A DNA stretch of 64,000 bases from Actinophytocola sp036555685 (GTDB taxonomy: Bacteria > Actinomycetota > Actinomycetes > Mycobacteriales > Pseudonocardiaceae): the NCBI RefSeq assembly GCF_036555685.1, contig NZ_DATBKY010000047.1, forward strand, positions 10,763-74,762, in the 5' to 3' direction. A model generated the notes under the pieces. The model made no database searches, was not told the origin of the DNA, and worked only from the letters and a program-made list of their open reading frames with translations. Below, piece by piece: positions 40,399 to 48,977 of this stretch. Both the position numbers and the translations under genes were made by a program. Positions within the stretch are counted from its first letter, which is position 1. Every line of letters starts with the position of its first letter.

Positions 40399-42066
40399 TC
40401 AGGCCTGGGTCGGCTGCGTGGTGGGCAGCGCGGCGAGCAGCGAGCGGGTGTAGTCGTGCTTCGGCTCGCGCAACACCTCGTCCACCGGGCCCACCTCGAC
40501 CAGCTCGCCGCGGTACATCACGGCCACCCGGTCGGCGATGTTCCAGGCCAGGCCGAGGTCGTGCGTGATCACCAGCGCGGCCAGGTCCAGCTTGGCGCGC
40601 AACCGCAGCAGCAGCGCCAGGATCTCGCCGCGCACCGACGCGTCCAGCGACGCCACGGGCTCGTCGGCGACCAGGAGGTTCGGCTCCAGCGCGAGCGCCC
40701 CCGCGATCACCACGCGCTGCCGCTGGCCACCGGAGAGCTGGTGCGGCAGCAGCGGCATGAACTCCTCGGACGGGCGCAGCTCGGCGGCCTCCAGGGCGGC
40801 GGCGACGCGCTCCCGCTCGGTGCCGTTCTCACCGCCGGCCAGCCCGTGGATGCGCAGGCCCTCGGCGACCGACTCGTACACCGAGTGCCGCGGGTTCAGC
40901 GCGCTCGTCGGATCCTGCAGCACGAGCTGGACCTGCCGGCGGTATGCCCGCAGCGCGCGGCTGGTCGCCGGCACCGGCACGCCGTCGTAGACGACCCGGC
41001 CGCTCGTCGGCGGCTGCAGGCCCAGGATCGCGCGCGCCAGCGTGGTCTTGCCCGACCCAGACTGCCCCACCAGCGCGACGATCTCGCCGCGGCGCACTTC
41101 GAGGTCGACGCCCGCGACGGCGTGGGTGACCACCCGGCCGCGGCCGGTGAACGTCACCCGCAGGTCTTCGGTGCGCAGCAGCGGCTCGCCGTCCGTCGCC
41201 GCCGGCTCGGCCGCGGGCGGGTCGGGCAGGCCCAGCGGGCTGTTCGTCGCGGGCGCGTACCGGTACTCCGGGTCGCCGACCGTCGGGAACGCGGCGGCGA
41301 GCGCCTTCGTGTGCGGGTGCGTGGGCTCGGCGATGATCGACGCGGCCGCGCCCTCCTCCACGACCCGGCCCTCGTACATCACCGCGAGCCGCTGGCAGGT
41401 CGACGCGAGCACGGCCAGGTCGTGGGAGATCATGACGAGCCCGATGTCGCGCTGTGCCACCAGGTTCGTCATCAGGTCGAGCACCTGGGCCTGCACGATC
41501 ACGTCGAGCGCGGTGGTCGGCTCGTCCGCGATGATCAGCCGCGGCTCGCAGGCAAGGGCCATCGCGATCATCACGCGCTGCTTCTGGCCGCCGGAGAGCT
41601 CGTGCGGGTAGGCGTCGCCCTTCGCCGCGGGCAGCTCGACCTGCGCGAGCAGCTCGGTGACCCGCTTGCGCAGCTCGCCCGCGGGCGGCTGGGTCTTGCT
41701 GTGCAGCACGATCGGCTCGGCGATCTGGTCGCGTACCCGCCGCACGGGGTTCAGCGCGTGCATCGCGCCCTGGAACACGATCGCCGCGCTCGTCCAGCGG
41801 ACCGCGCGCAGCCGGCCCCACTTCATCCGCCGGACGTCCTCGCCGTCGAGCAGGATCTCGCCGCCGATCTCCGCCGACGTGGGCAGCAGCCGCAGCACCG
41901 ACATCGCGAGCGTCGACTTGCCGCAGCCCGACTCCCCCGCGAGGCCCAGCGTCTCGCCCGCGTCGAGCGTCAGGTCGACGCCGCGCACGGCCTCTACCTC
42001 CCGCGTGCCGCTGCGGTAGCGGACGCTCAGGTCCCTCAGCTCCAGCAGCGCCGTCTTCTCGCCCAC
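40399..42066 (-). CDS. Peptide ABC transporter, fused double ATPase (DppD-DppF type)
   Basis: A 555-residue ATPase with two complete nucleotide-binding domains in one chain. The first (about 5-255) has GESGCGKST, LSGGQKQRV and IADEPTTALDV; the second (about 285-550) has GQSGSGKTT, LSGGQRQRV and VADEPVASLDA. Each half ends with the oligopeptide-family tail (EPTHPHTKALAAAF; EPKHDYTRSLLAALP). It drives import of peptides through the two permeases encoded directly upstream. GTG at 42066, 4 bases after the DppC-type stop. In E. coli the halves are separate proteins. Confidence 0.93.
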   Translation of the reverse strand: MGEKTALLELRDLSVRYRSGTREVEAVRGVDLTLDAGETLGLAGESGCGKSTLAMSVLRLLPTSAEIGGEILLDGEDVRRMKWGRLRAVRWTSAAIVFQGAMHALNPVRRVRDQIAEPIVLHSKTQPPAGELRKRVTELLAQVELPAAKGDAYPHELSGGQKQRVMIAMALACEPRLIIADEPTTALDVIVQAQVLDLMTNLVAQRDIGLVMISHDLAVLASTCQRLAVMYEGRVVEEGAAASIIAEPTHPHTKALAAAFPTVGDPEYRYAPATNSPLGLPDPPAAEPAATDGEPLLRTEDLRVTFTGRGRVVTHAVAGVDLEVRRGEIVALVGQSGSGKTTLARAILGLQPPTSGRVVYDGVPVPATSRALRAYRRQVQLVLQDPTSALNPRHSVYESVAEGLRIHGLAGGENGTERERVAAALEAAELRPSEEFMPLLPHQLSGGQRQRVVIAGALALEPNLLVADEPVASLDASVRGEILALLLRLRAKLDLAALVITHDLGLAWNIADRVAVMYRGELVEVGPVDEVLREPKHDYTRSLLAALPTTQPTQA

Positions 42067-42070
42067 CCGC

Positions 42071-42985
42071 TCAGCCCTCCCGCAGCCGTGGGTTCAGGAC
42101 GCTCTCGAGCGCCCGCCCGCACATCGTGAACGCCAGCACCACGATGCCGATCGCGATGCCCGGCGGCAGCAGGTACCACCAGGCGCCGGCGATGACCGCG
42201 CTGTCCAGCCACGCCGAGCGCAGCATGGTGCCCCACGACGGCCGCATCGGGTCCGGGTCGCCGAGGCCGAGGAACGACAGCGTCGACTCCGCCACGATCG
42301 CGCTGCCGACCGCGAGCGTGGTGTTCACGAACACCAGCGGCAGCACCGCGGGCAGCACGTGCTTGGTGATCACGTGCGCGTGCCCGCCGCCGAGCGCCTT
42401 GGACCGCTCGATGTACGGCCGCGCCTCGATCGTCAGCGTCTGCGCCCGGACCAGCCGCGCGCCCGACGCCCACGACGTGAGCCCGATCGCGAGGATGATC
42501 GTGCCGATGCCCTGCTGCAGGACGGTCGACAGCGCGATCGCCAGCACCAGGGACGGCAGCACGAGGAAGAAGTCGGTGATCCGCATGAGCGTGGCCGACA
42601 CCCACCGGCCGTAGTGCGCGGCCAGGATCCCGATGACCGTGCCGATCGCGATCGACAACAGCGTGGCCACGAGCCCGACGGTCAGCGACATCCGCGAGCC
42701 CCACAGCGTGAGCAGCAGGACCGACCGGCCGGACCGGTCGGTGCCGAGCGGGAACTCCGCGCTCGGCGGCTCCATCGTGCCGCCGGTCGCCTTCGTGACG
42801 TCCAGGCCCTCCTGGTCGGTGATCACCGGCGCGAGCACCGCCAGCAGCACGATCACCACGAGCAGGCCGAGCCCGGCCAGGCCGGTGCGCTGCTTGGCGA
42901 ACTCCCGCCAGCCGGCGGCGAACGCGGCGCCGCGGCGCCGCCACACCATGGCGCGGGCGCTCGTGCGGGTCCTGGGGGCGCTCAC
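42071..42985 (-). CDS. Peptide ABC transporter permease (DppC/OppC type)
   Basis: A 304-residue permease with an N-terminal cytoplasmic tail, six helices and the EAA loop (SKALGGGHAHVITKHVLPAV) that contacts the ATPase. FPLGTDRSGRSVL, a hallmark of the DppC/OppC branch, is present. GTG at 42985 overlaps the DppB-type stop (GTGA). It forms the inner-membrane channel with the DppB-type protein. Confidence 0.93.
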   Translation of the reverse strand: MSAPRTRTSARAMVWRRRGAAFAAGWREFAKQRTGLAGLGLLVVIVLLAVLAPVITDQEGLDVTKATGGTMEPPSAEFPLGTDRSGRSVLLLTLWGSRMSLTVGLVATLLSIAIGTVIGILAAHYGRWVSATLMRITDFFLVLPSLVLAIALSTVLQQGIGTIILAIGLTSWASGARLVRAQTLTIEARPYIERSKALGGGHAHVITKHVLPAVLPLVFVNTTLAVGSAIVAESTLSFLGLGDPDPMRPSWGTMLRSAWLDSAVIAGAWWYLLPPGIAIGIVVLAFTMCGRALESVLNPRLREG

Positions 42986-44007
42986 GCGGCACGCACCCTC
43001 GGGTCGAGGACGCGGTAGAGCACGTCCGCGATCACGTTCATGGCGATCACCGCGGCGGCCAGCACGATGAAGGTGCCCTGCAGCAGCGGCAGGTCGCGGT
43101 TGCTCAGCGCGTCGTAGGTGAGCAACCCCAGGCCCGGCCAGGAGAACACCGTCTCCACGGTGACCGCGCCGGCGATCACGAACCCGAGGTGCAGGAACAC
43201 CAGGGTCACCGTCGGCAGCAGCGCGTTGGGCACCGCGTGCCGGCGGCGGACGAGGTCGTCGCGCAGGCCCTTCGCCCGCGCGGTGGTGAGGTAGTCAGCG
43301 TCCATCTCCTCGATGAGCGACGACCGCATGACGAGCTGGTACTGCGCGTAGATCACCGCGACGAGCGTGATCGTCGGCAGCACCATGTGGTGGGCGATGT
43401 CGACCGCCTGCGACAGGAAGTCCGGCGGCGTGTCGGAGTCGACCAGCCCGGCGGTCGGGAACAGCCCGCTCGACGCGGCGAGTAGCAGCATGCCCAGCCA
43501 GAAGGTCGGCGTGGACCACAGGGTCAGTGCCACCCCCGTGGCGACCCGGTCGAACCGGTTGCCCCGCCGCCACGCCGACCGCGTACCGAGCCACAGGCCC
43601 AGCGCCACCGCGATGAGCGTGGACACCCCGACGAGCAGCAGGGTCGGTCCCAGCCGCTCGCCGATCTTCTGCAGCACCGGCACCCGGTAGACGTAGGACT
43701 CGCCGAGGTCGCCGTGCAGCAGCCGCCCGACGTAGTCGAAGAACTGCTGGTACAGCGGGTCGTCGAGGCCGAGCTGACGCCGCAGCGCCGCCATCTGCTC
43801 CGGGGCGGCGGGCCGGCCGCGGAACATGGTCTGGATGACGTCTCCGGGCAGCACCCGGAACAGCAGGAACCCGAGCACGATCACCAGTGCCAGGCTGATC
43901 AGGCCGCCGCCGATCTTGGTCAGCACATAGCGGAGGGCTCCGCCACCACGGGTGGGTGGCGGAGCCTCCGCGAGTGCTTCCTCGGTCGGGATGAGGATGT
44001 CCGACAC
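42982..44007 (-). CDS. Peptide ABC transporter permease (DppB/OppB type)
   Basis: A 341-residue permease with six helices; DppB/OppB marks include FRVLPGDVIQTM, the DDPLYQQFFDYVGRLLHGDLG loop and the EAA-like ARAKGLRDDLVRRRHAVPNA. GTG at 44007. It is separated from the upstream binding-protein gene by 144 bases with a hairpin (44071-44096), the usual way to make more binding protein than channel. A perfect 12-base inverted repeat (43936-43966) lies within the first 25 codons. Confidence 0.92.
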   Translation of the reverse strand: MSDILIPTEEALAEAPPPTRGGGALRYVLTKIGGGLISLALVIVLGFLLFRVLPGDVIQTMFRGRPAAPEQMAALRRQLGLDDPLYQQFFDYVGRLLHGDLGESYVYRVPVLQKIGERLGPTLLLVGVSTLIAVALGLWLGTRSAWRRGNRFDRVATGVALTLWSTPTFWLGMLLLAASSGLFPTAGLVDSDTPPDFLSQAVDIAHHMVLPTITLVAVIYAQYQLVMRSSLIEEMDADYLTTARAKGLRDDLVRRRHAVPNALLPTVTLVFLHLGFVIAGAVTVETVFSWPGLGLLTYDALSNRDLPLLQGTFIVLAAAVIAMNVIADVLYRVLDPRVRAA

Positions 44008-44070
44008 AGAGCCGCCTCTCCGGAATTCACGGTGTTGGTCACGTGCCAGCGAACGGTGCGGATGTCCGGT

Positions 44071-44096
44071 GATCGTGGCTGAGTACCGTCACGATC
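44071..44096 (-). other. Inter-cistronic hairpin in the peptide-transporter operon
   Basis: Arms gatcgtg (44071-44077) and cacgatc (44090-44096) with a 12-base loop, in the gap between the binding-protein and permease genes. It may act as an mRNA stabiliser or partial terminator. The arms are modest, so confidence is limited. Confidence 0.45.
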
Positions 44097-44151
44097 CCCG
44101 GAGATCGCGTTGGCCGGCGCGGAACGTCACACGATGATCCACGAGGCGGCC

Positions 44152-46035
44152 TTACTCGCGGTCTTCGGCGGTCTTGCGCCTGCCGCGGGCGAACAGCAGA
44201 CCGCCGACGAGCAGGATCACGACGACGCCGCCGACGATGCCGAGGATGAGCCCGGTGTTGCCACCGGAGTCGGCCGCGGCTTCGGTGGTGTCCGCGTCGG
44301 AGGTGGTCATCATCCCGTTCTCGTCGAACGTCGGGACCGGACCCGCACCCTTGGGCGTGGCGCCGAGATAGCCCCAGTAGCCCTGCTGGTTCATGATCAC
44401 GCCGTTGTCCGCGGGCTGCTTCGGGAAGCCCTCGAACGCGTCCTTGCGGTAGGCCTCGAGCGCGTTGTCGTAGCCCAGGATGACCAGAGTGGCCTGGTCG
44501 TAGAGCCGTGCCTGCATCTTCTTGACGATGTCGGCCCGCTTGGCCGGGTCGAACTCCTGCAGCTGATCGGCGTAGAGGTCGTCGTACTCCTTGTCGCACA
44601 GGAAGGAGTCCGGCGTGGCGCCCTGGCCCTGGGCGTTCGGGCGGTTGCCGCAGGTCTGCAGCGACAGCACGTAGTCCGGGTCCGGGTTGGCGTTCCAGCC
44701 GGAGAACGCGATGTCGAAGTCGCCGCGGGTGGTGTCCTCGTTGACCTGGTCGTCCGAGCGTGGCTGCAGGGCGACGTTGATGCCGATGTCCTTCAGCCAG
44801 CCCTTGATGAACGGGCCGCCGGTCTCGTCGAGGTTGGCCTCGGCGTGTGCGAGCAGCCGCAGGTTCAGCGGCTTGCCGGTCTTGTCGAGCCGGATGCCGT
44901 CGGCGCCCTTCTTGTAGCCGGCGTCGTCGAGCATCTGGTTGGCCTTGTCGATGTCGAACGACCGTTTCTCGTCGCCGGAGGGCTTCCAGGCGTAGTCGGC
45001 GAACACCGGCGGGATGTAGCCCTGTCCCTCCTCGCCGTAGCCACCCCACACCTTGTCGACCAGCGTCTTGGAGTCGATCGCGGTGGCGATGGCCTGGCGC
45101 AGCTTGACGTCCTTGAGCGCCGGGTTGCCGTTGCCGATCGCCTTGCCGTCGCTGGTCGCCGCCCCCGGGTTGATCACGATCTCGTTGAACCGGCGGTTCT
45201 GCGCGTTGTTCGTGACGATGTCCGGGTTGCCCTTGAGCGCGTCGAACTGGGTCGGGGTGAGGCGGTTGATCAGGTCGACCTGGCCGCTCTGCAGCGCCGT
45301 GACGGCCGCGTCGGCGTTGCGGTAGTAGATGAAGTGCACCTCGTCGACCTTCGGCGCGCCCCGCCAGTAGTTCTTGTTGGCCTTCATCTTGACGAACTGG
45401 GCCTCTTTGAACTCCGTGACGGTGTACGGCCCGCTGCCGACCATCGGGAACTGCGGCTCGGCGCCGATGTCGGACATCTTCGACCAGATGTGCTCCGGCA
45501 CGATCGGGATGTCCAGCGCGAGCATCGTCGCCTGCGGCACCTTGGTCTTGATCACCAGGGTGTTGTCGTCGGTCGCCTCGACCGACTCCCACTGCTTGGT
45601 GTAGCTGCCGTTGGCCGTCGCCGCGGTCTCGTCGGTGAGCATCTTGTTGAAGGTGAACGCGGGATCCTTCGCGGTCACCGGCTCGCCGTCGGACCACTTC
45701 ACGCCCTTGCGCATGTGGAACGTCCAGGTGAGCTTGTCGTCGGACGTCTCCCACGACTCCGCCAGGCTCTTCGTCGGCGTCTGGTCCTTCTGGCTGTAGA
45801 CCGTGAGGTAGTCGAACGCCGTGCGCAGGATGTCGGTCCCCGTCCGGGTGATGCTGATGAACGGGTTGAGCGAGTCGATCTCCTGCGTCACGCCGATCTT
45901 GAGGATCTTGTGCTGCTGTACGCTCGCCGCGTGCGGGGCGGGTGCGGTCGACGCGCCGGCCGGAGCCGCCAGAGGCAGCGTGACCAGTGCGGACACGAGA
46001 AGTGTGATACCGAGCGCGGCACGCCTCGATCTCAC
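44152..46035 (-). CDS. Peptide ABC transporter substrate-binding protein with C-terminal membrane anchor
   Basis: A 627-residue family 5 solute-binding protein. The signal peptide is at residues 1-28 (ALGITLLVSALVTLPLAAPAGA) without a lipobox Cys. The body shows family marks: LAESWETSDDKLTWTFHMRKGVKWSDG and VGSGPYTVTEF. After about residue 575 an acidic linker leads to a transmembrane helix (GLILGIVGGVVVILLVGGLL) and a basic tail. So it is tethered by its C-terminus instead of by lipid, unlike most Gram-positive binding proteins. GTG at 46035 has GAGGTG upstream; GTG at 46044 is an alternative. Divergent from dppA, so the ligand is probably a D-amino-acid-containing or wall-derived peptide. 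Confidence 0.88.
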   Translation of the reverse strand: MRSRRAALGITLLVSALVTLPLAAPAGASTAPAPHAASVQQHKILKIGVTQEIDSLNPFISITRTGTDILRTAFDYLTVYSQKDQTPTKSLAESWETSDDKLTWTFHMRKGVKWSDGEPVTAKDPAFTFNKMLTDETAATANGSYTKQWESVEATDDNTLVIKTKVPQATMLALDIPIVPEHIWSKMSDIGAEPQFPMVGSGPYTVTEFKEAQFVKMKANKNYWRGAPKVDEVHFIYYRNADAAVTALQSGQVDLINRLTPTQFDALKGNPDIVTNNAQNRRFNEIVINPGAATSDGKAIGNGNPALKDVKLRQAIATAIDSKTLVDKVWGGYGEEGQGYIPPVFADYAWKPSGDEKRSFDIDKANQMLDDAGYKKGADGIRLDKTGKPLNLRLLAHAEANLDETGGPFIKGWLKDIGINVALQPRSDDQVNEDTTRGDFDIAFSGWNANPDPDYVLSLQTCGNRPNAQGQGATPDSFLCDKEYDDLYADQLQEFDPAKRADIVKKMQARLYDQATLVILGYDNALEAYRKDAFEGFPKQPADNGVIMNQQGYWGYLGATPKGAGPVPTFDENGMMTTSDADTTEAAADSGGNTGLILGIVGGVVVILLVGGLLFARGRRKTAEDRE

Positions 46036-46079
46036 GATGATCACCTCTTCCTGATAGTTGAGAGGAAGTAACCACCTAT

Positions 46080-46101
46080 CACTTGAGAAAGTCAACAAGT
46101 G
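46080..46101. promoter_or_regulatory. Operator candidate between the transporter operon and dppA
   Basis: cacttg (46080-46085) and caagtg (46096-46101) form an inverted repeat with a nested ttga/tcaa pair (46083-46086, 46092-46095). It lies in the 100-base divergent promoter region. On the minus strand TTGACT within it could be the -35 of the transporter promoter, so a bound protein would repress. The regulator is not in this window. Confidence 0.5.
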
Positions 46102-46135
46102 TCGGCGACGTGTACCAAGCCGTAACGTGGAGCGC

Positions 46136-46963
46136 GTGCGGATCATGATTTCAGCCGACATGGAAGGCGCGACGGGCGTCACGTGGACCGCGGACGTCGA
46201 GGTGGGTACCGAGCAGTGGCAGCGGTTCCGGAAGATGTTCACCGGCGACGTGAACGCCTGCGTCGCCGGGCTGTTCGCGGGCGGCGCGACAGACGTCCTG
46301 GTGAACGAGGCGCACTCGTCGCAGCGCAACATCCTGCTCGAGGACCTCGACACGCGGGCGCGCATGCTCACCGGCAGGCACAAGCCGCTGTCGATGATGC
46401 AGGGCATCGACTCCGGTGTGGACGGCGTGGTGTTCCTCGGCTACCACGCGGCCGCCGGCCTTGACGGTGTCCTCTCTCACACCTACCTGCCGAACCAGAT
46501 CACCGGCGTGTGGCTCGACGGCGTGCGGGCCAGCGAGGGCCGGCTCAACTCGGCGCTCGCCGCCGAGCACGGCGTGCCCGTCCTGCTGGTCACCGGCGAC
46601 GACCTGACCTGCGCGGACGCTCGCGAGTACGACCCGGAGGCGCAGGCCGTGGCGGTGAAGGAGTGCGTCAGCCGCTACGCCGCGATCTGCATCCCGCCCG
46701 CGGTCACCGCGACCATGATCACCGACGCCGCGCGGGTCGGCATGAAGCGGGCCGGACGTTTCGCGGGCTCCGCCGGCGGGCACCGGATCGAGGTCGAGTT
46801 CGACGCGGCTCACCTCGCCGCGGCCGCGGCCGTGGTGCCGACCGTCGAACTGCTGGACGTGCGCCGGGTCGGTTTCGATGCCGCGTCCATGACCGATGCG
46901 ATGAAGGCGTTCAAGGTGGTCACCGCCATCGCGAGCGGGGCCGTGGAGGGCAGCTATGGCTGA
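46136..46963 (+). CDS. dppA: D-aminopeptidase, M55 family
   Basis: A 275-residue zinc D-aminopeptidase that cleaves D-amino-acid peptides such as D-Ala-D-Ala. The metal ligands are in place: ISADMEGATGV (Asp/Glu), NEAHSS (His), GYHAAAG (His) and VRASEGRLN (Glu). B. subtilis DppA forms a decameric cytoplasmic enzyme next to a dipeptide transporter, the same neighbourhood as here. GTG at 46136 has GGAG upstream. It overlaps the M20 peptidase gene by 8 bases, so the two form an operon. Confidence 0.93.
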   Translation: MRIMISADMEGATGVTWTADVEVGTEQWQRFRKMFTGDVNACVAGLFAGGATDVLVNEAHSSQRNILLEDLDTRARMLTGRHKPLSMMQGIDSGVDGVVFLGYHAAAGLDGVLSHTYLPNQITGVWLDGVRASEGRLNSALAAEHGVPVLLVTGDDLTCADAREYDPEAQAVAVKECVSRYAAICIPPAVTATMITDAARVGMKRAGRFAGSAGGHRIEVEFDAAHLAAAAAVVPTVELLDVRRVGFDAASMTDAMKAFKVVTAIASGAVEGSYG

Positions 46964-48269
46964 GGCCGTCGAGGAACTGTGCGCGCAGCTGATCAGGTAC
47001 GACACGACCAACCTCGGCAACGGCGACTCCATGGGCGAACGCGACGCGGCCGAGTACATCGCCGCGAACCTGTCCGCGGCGGGGGTCACGCCGACGCTGC
47101 TCGAGCGCTCGCCGCGGCGCAGCAACGTGCTCGCCCGCGTGCCCGGGTCTGACCCGGCGCTGCCTCCGCTGCTCGTGCACGCCCACCTCGACGTGGTTCC
47201 CGCCGACCCGGCTGAATGGACGGTGCCGCCCTTCGCCGGCGAGATCCGCGACGGCTACGTGTGGGGCCGCGGCGCGGTGGACATGAAGGACATGTGCGCC
47301 ACCGTGCTGACCGTCGTGCACCGGTGGGCGGCCGAGGGGCGCGGGCCGCGGCGGGACCTCGTGCTCGCGTTCGTGGCCGACGAGGAGGACAAGGGCGAGT
47401 GGGGCGCGCACTGGCTCGTCGCGGAGCACCGCCGGCTGTTCGACGGCGTCGGCGCGGCGATCGGCGAGTCCGGCGGCTACACCGTGCGCGCGGCGTCGGC
47501 CGCGGGTGCGCAGGTCCGGCTCTACCCGGTGGCGACCGCCGAGCGCGGCACCTCGCACCTGAAGCTGACCGCGACCGGCCGGGCCGGGCACGGCTCGCGG
47601 CGCAACGACGACAACGCCGTGCGCAAGCTCGTCGCCGCCGTGCAGCGGCTGTCCGAACACCGGTGGCCGGTCGTGCTGACACCCGCCGTGCGCGCGTTCT
47701 TCGAGCGGGCGGGCGCGGCACTCGGCATCGCGGTGGACCTGTCCTCCGACGGGGCGGTCGACGACACGCTGCGCCGGTTCGGGTCGGCGGCGAAGATCGC
47801 GGAGAACACGGTGCGCAACAGCACCACGCCGACCGTGCTCGACGCCGGCTACAAGGTCAACGTCATCCCCGGCACGGCGTCCGCGCAGATCGACACCCGG
47901 GTGCTGCCCGGGACCCAGGACGACCTGCTCGCCGAGGTCGACCGGCTGATCGGGCCGGAGGTCACCCGCGAGCTGGTCACCGACCAGCCACCGGTGCAGG
48001 CGCCGGTCGACTCGCCGTGGTTCACGGCCATGGCGGACGCCCTGGCCGCCGAGGACCCCGGCGCGGTGGTCGTGCCGTTCTGCATGGGCGGCGGCACGGA
48101 CGCGAAGGCCTTCGCCGGGCTGGGCATCGACTGCTACGGGTTCGCGCCGCTGTGGGTGCCCGAGGACTTCGACCACCGGCTTATGGCCCACGGCGTGGAC
48201 GAGCGGGTGCCGGTCGAAGGCCTGCGCTTCGGCGCGAACGTGCTCGACCGGTTCCTCTCGACGGTCTAG
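46956..48269 (+). CDS. M20-family metallopeptidase (operon with dppA)
   Basis: A 437-residue dizinc peptidase: LLVHAHLDVVPADPAEW (His, Asp ligands), GRGAVDMKDM, FVADEEDKGEWGAHWL (catalytic and ligand Glu), the dimerisation lid around TGRAGHGSRRNDDNAV, and the last ligand His in LMAHGVDERV. It should trim the imported peptides further. ATG at 46956 within the dppA end. It is a close relative of the 62289-63617 protein. DapE or carboxypeptidase activity cannot be separated by eye, but the operon argues for peptide salvage. Confidence 0.9.
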   Translation: MAEAVEELCAQLIRYDTTNLGNGDSMGERDAAEYIAANLSAAGVTPTLLERSPRRSNVLARVPGSDPALPPLLVHAHLDVVPADPAEWTVPPFAGEIRDGYVWGRGAVDMKDMCATVLTVVHRWAAEGRGPRRDLVLAFVADEEDKGEWGAHWLVAEHRRLFDGVGAAIGESGGYTVRAASAAGAQVRLYPVATAERGTSHLKLTATGRAGHGSRRNDDNAVRKLVAAVQRLSEHRWPVVLTPAVRAFFERAGAALGIAVDLSSDGAVDDTLRRFGSAAKIAENTVRNSTTPTVLDAGYKVNVIPGTASAQIDTRVLPGTQDDLLAEVDRLIGPEVTRELVTDQPPVQAPVDSPWFTAMADALAAEDPGAVVVPFCMGGGTDAKAFAGLGIDCYGFAPLWVPEDFDHRLMAHGVDERVPVEGLRFGANVLDRFLSTV

Positions 48270-48977
48270 CGGGTCCGGTAGTGGTACCGGGCGGCCTGGC
48301 GGAACCCGGCCCGGGCGTAGAACGCCCGCGCGCCCGGGTTGTCCTCGCGCACCTGCAGCCAGCAGTGCCGCACGCTCGCGCCCTCGAGCAGCCCCGCGCA
48401 GCAGCACCCTGCCGAGCCCGCGCCGCCGCGCGTCCGGCCGGACCGCCATGCAGTACAGCCCGCCCCATTCCCCGACGATCGCCACCCGCGCCACCGCGGC
48501 GACACCATCGTCGTCGAGCACGCTGCCGTACCGGGCCGGCCCGCTGGTCAGGATCCGCCGCGCCACTGCCCGCGCCGCCTCGTCACCCCGCCCGTCGATG
48601 GCCCACCACAGGTCCATCCACGCCTCGTCCGGCTCGTCGGCGACCAGCACCTCCCCTCGTGGCAACCCGCCCAGCAGGTCCGCCACCTGCGCCACCTCGA
48701 CCGAGGTCGGCGAGCCGTAGGTGTAGCCGCGCGCGGCCAGCCGCGCGTCCAGGTCCGGCGGGTGGACGGTGGGGCCCAGCTGGAAGATCGCCGGCAGGCC
48801 GCGGCCGGCGTAGAGCCGCTCGACCTCGTCGATCGCCGCGCTGACGCGCGGTGGCTCCGCGAGCGGAGCCACCGAGTTCGCCCGCTGCGTCACCCCGCCC
48901 GACAGCCGCGCCACCCAGCCGTCGATGTCCACTTCGGACAACGCGGGCCAGCCGCGGCGCAGCAGCTCATCCCACAC
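48266..48977 (-). pseudogene. GNAT acetyltransferase interrupted by a frameshift
   Basis: The N-terminal part runs from GTG 48977 to the acetyl-CoA-binding region (CMAVRPDARRRGLGRVLLRG). The next part of the domain (LLEGASVRHCWLQVREDNPG, then ARAFYARAGFRQAARYHYRTR) is in another frame that stops at 48266. Removing one C from the run of four at 48392-48395 would restore a single frame of about 236 residues. So this is either a sequencing error or a fresh pseudogene; the intact conserved residues on both sides favour a recent event or an error. It overlaps the end of the upstream gene by 11 bases. Confidence 0.8.
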
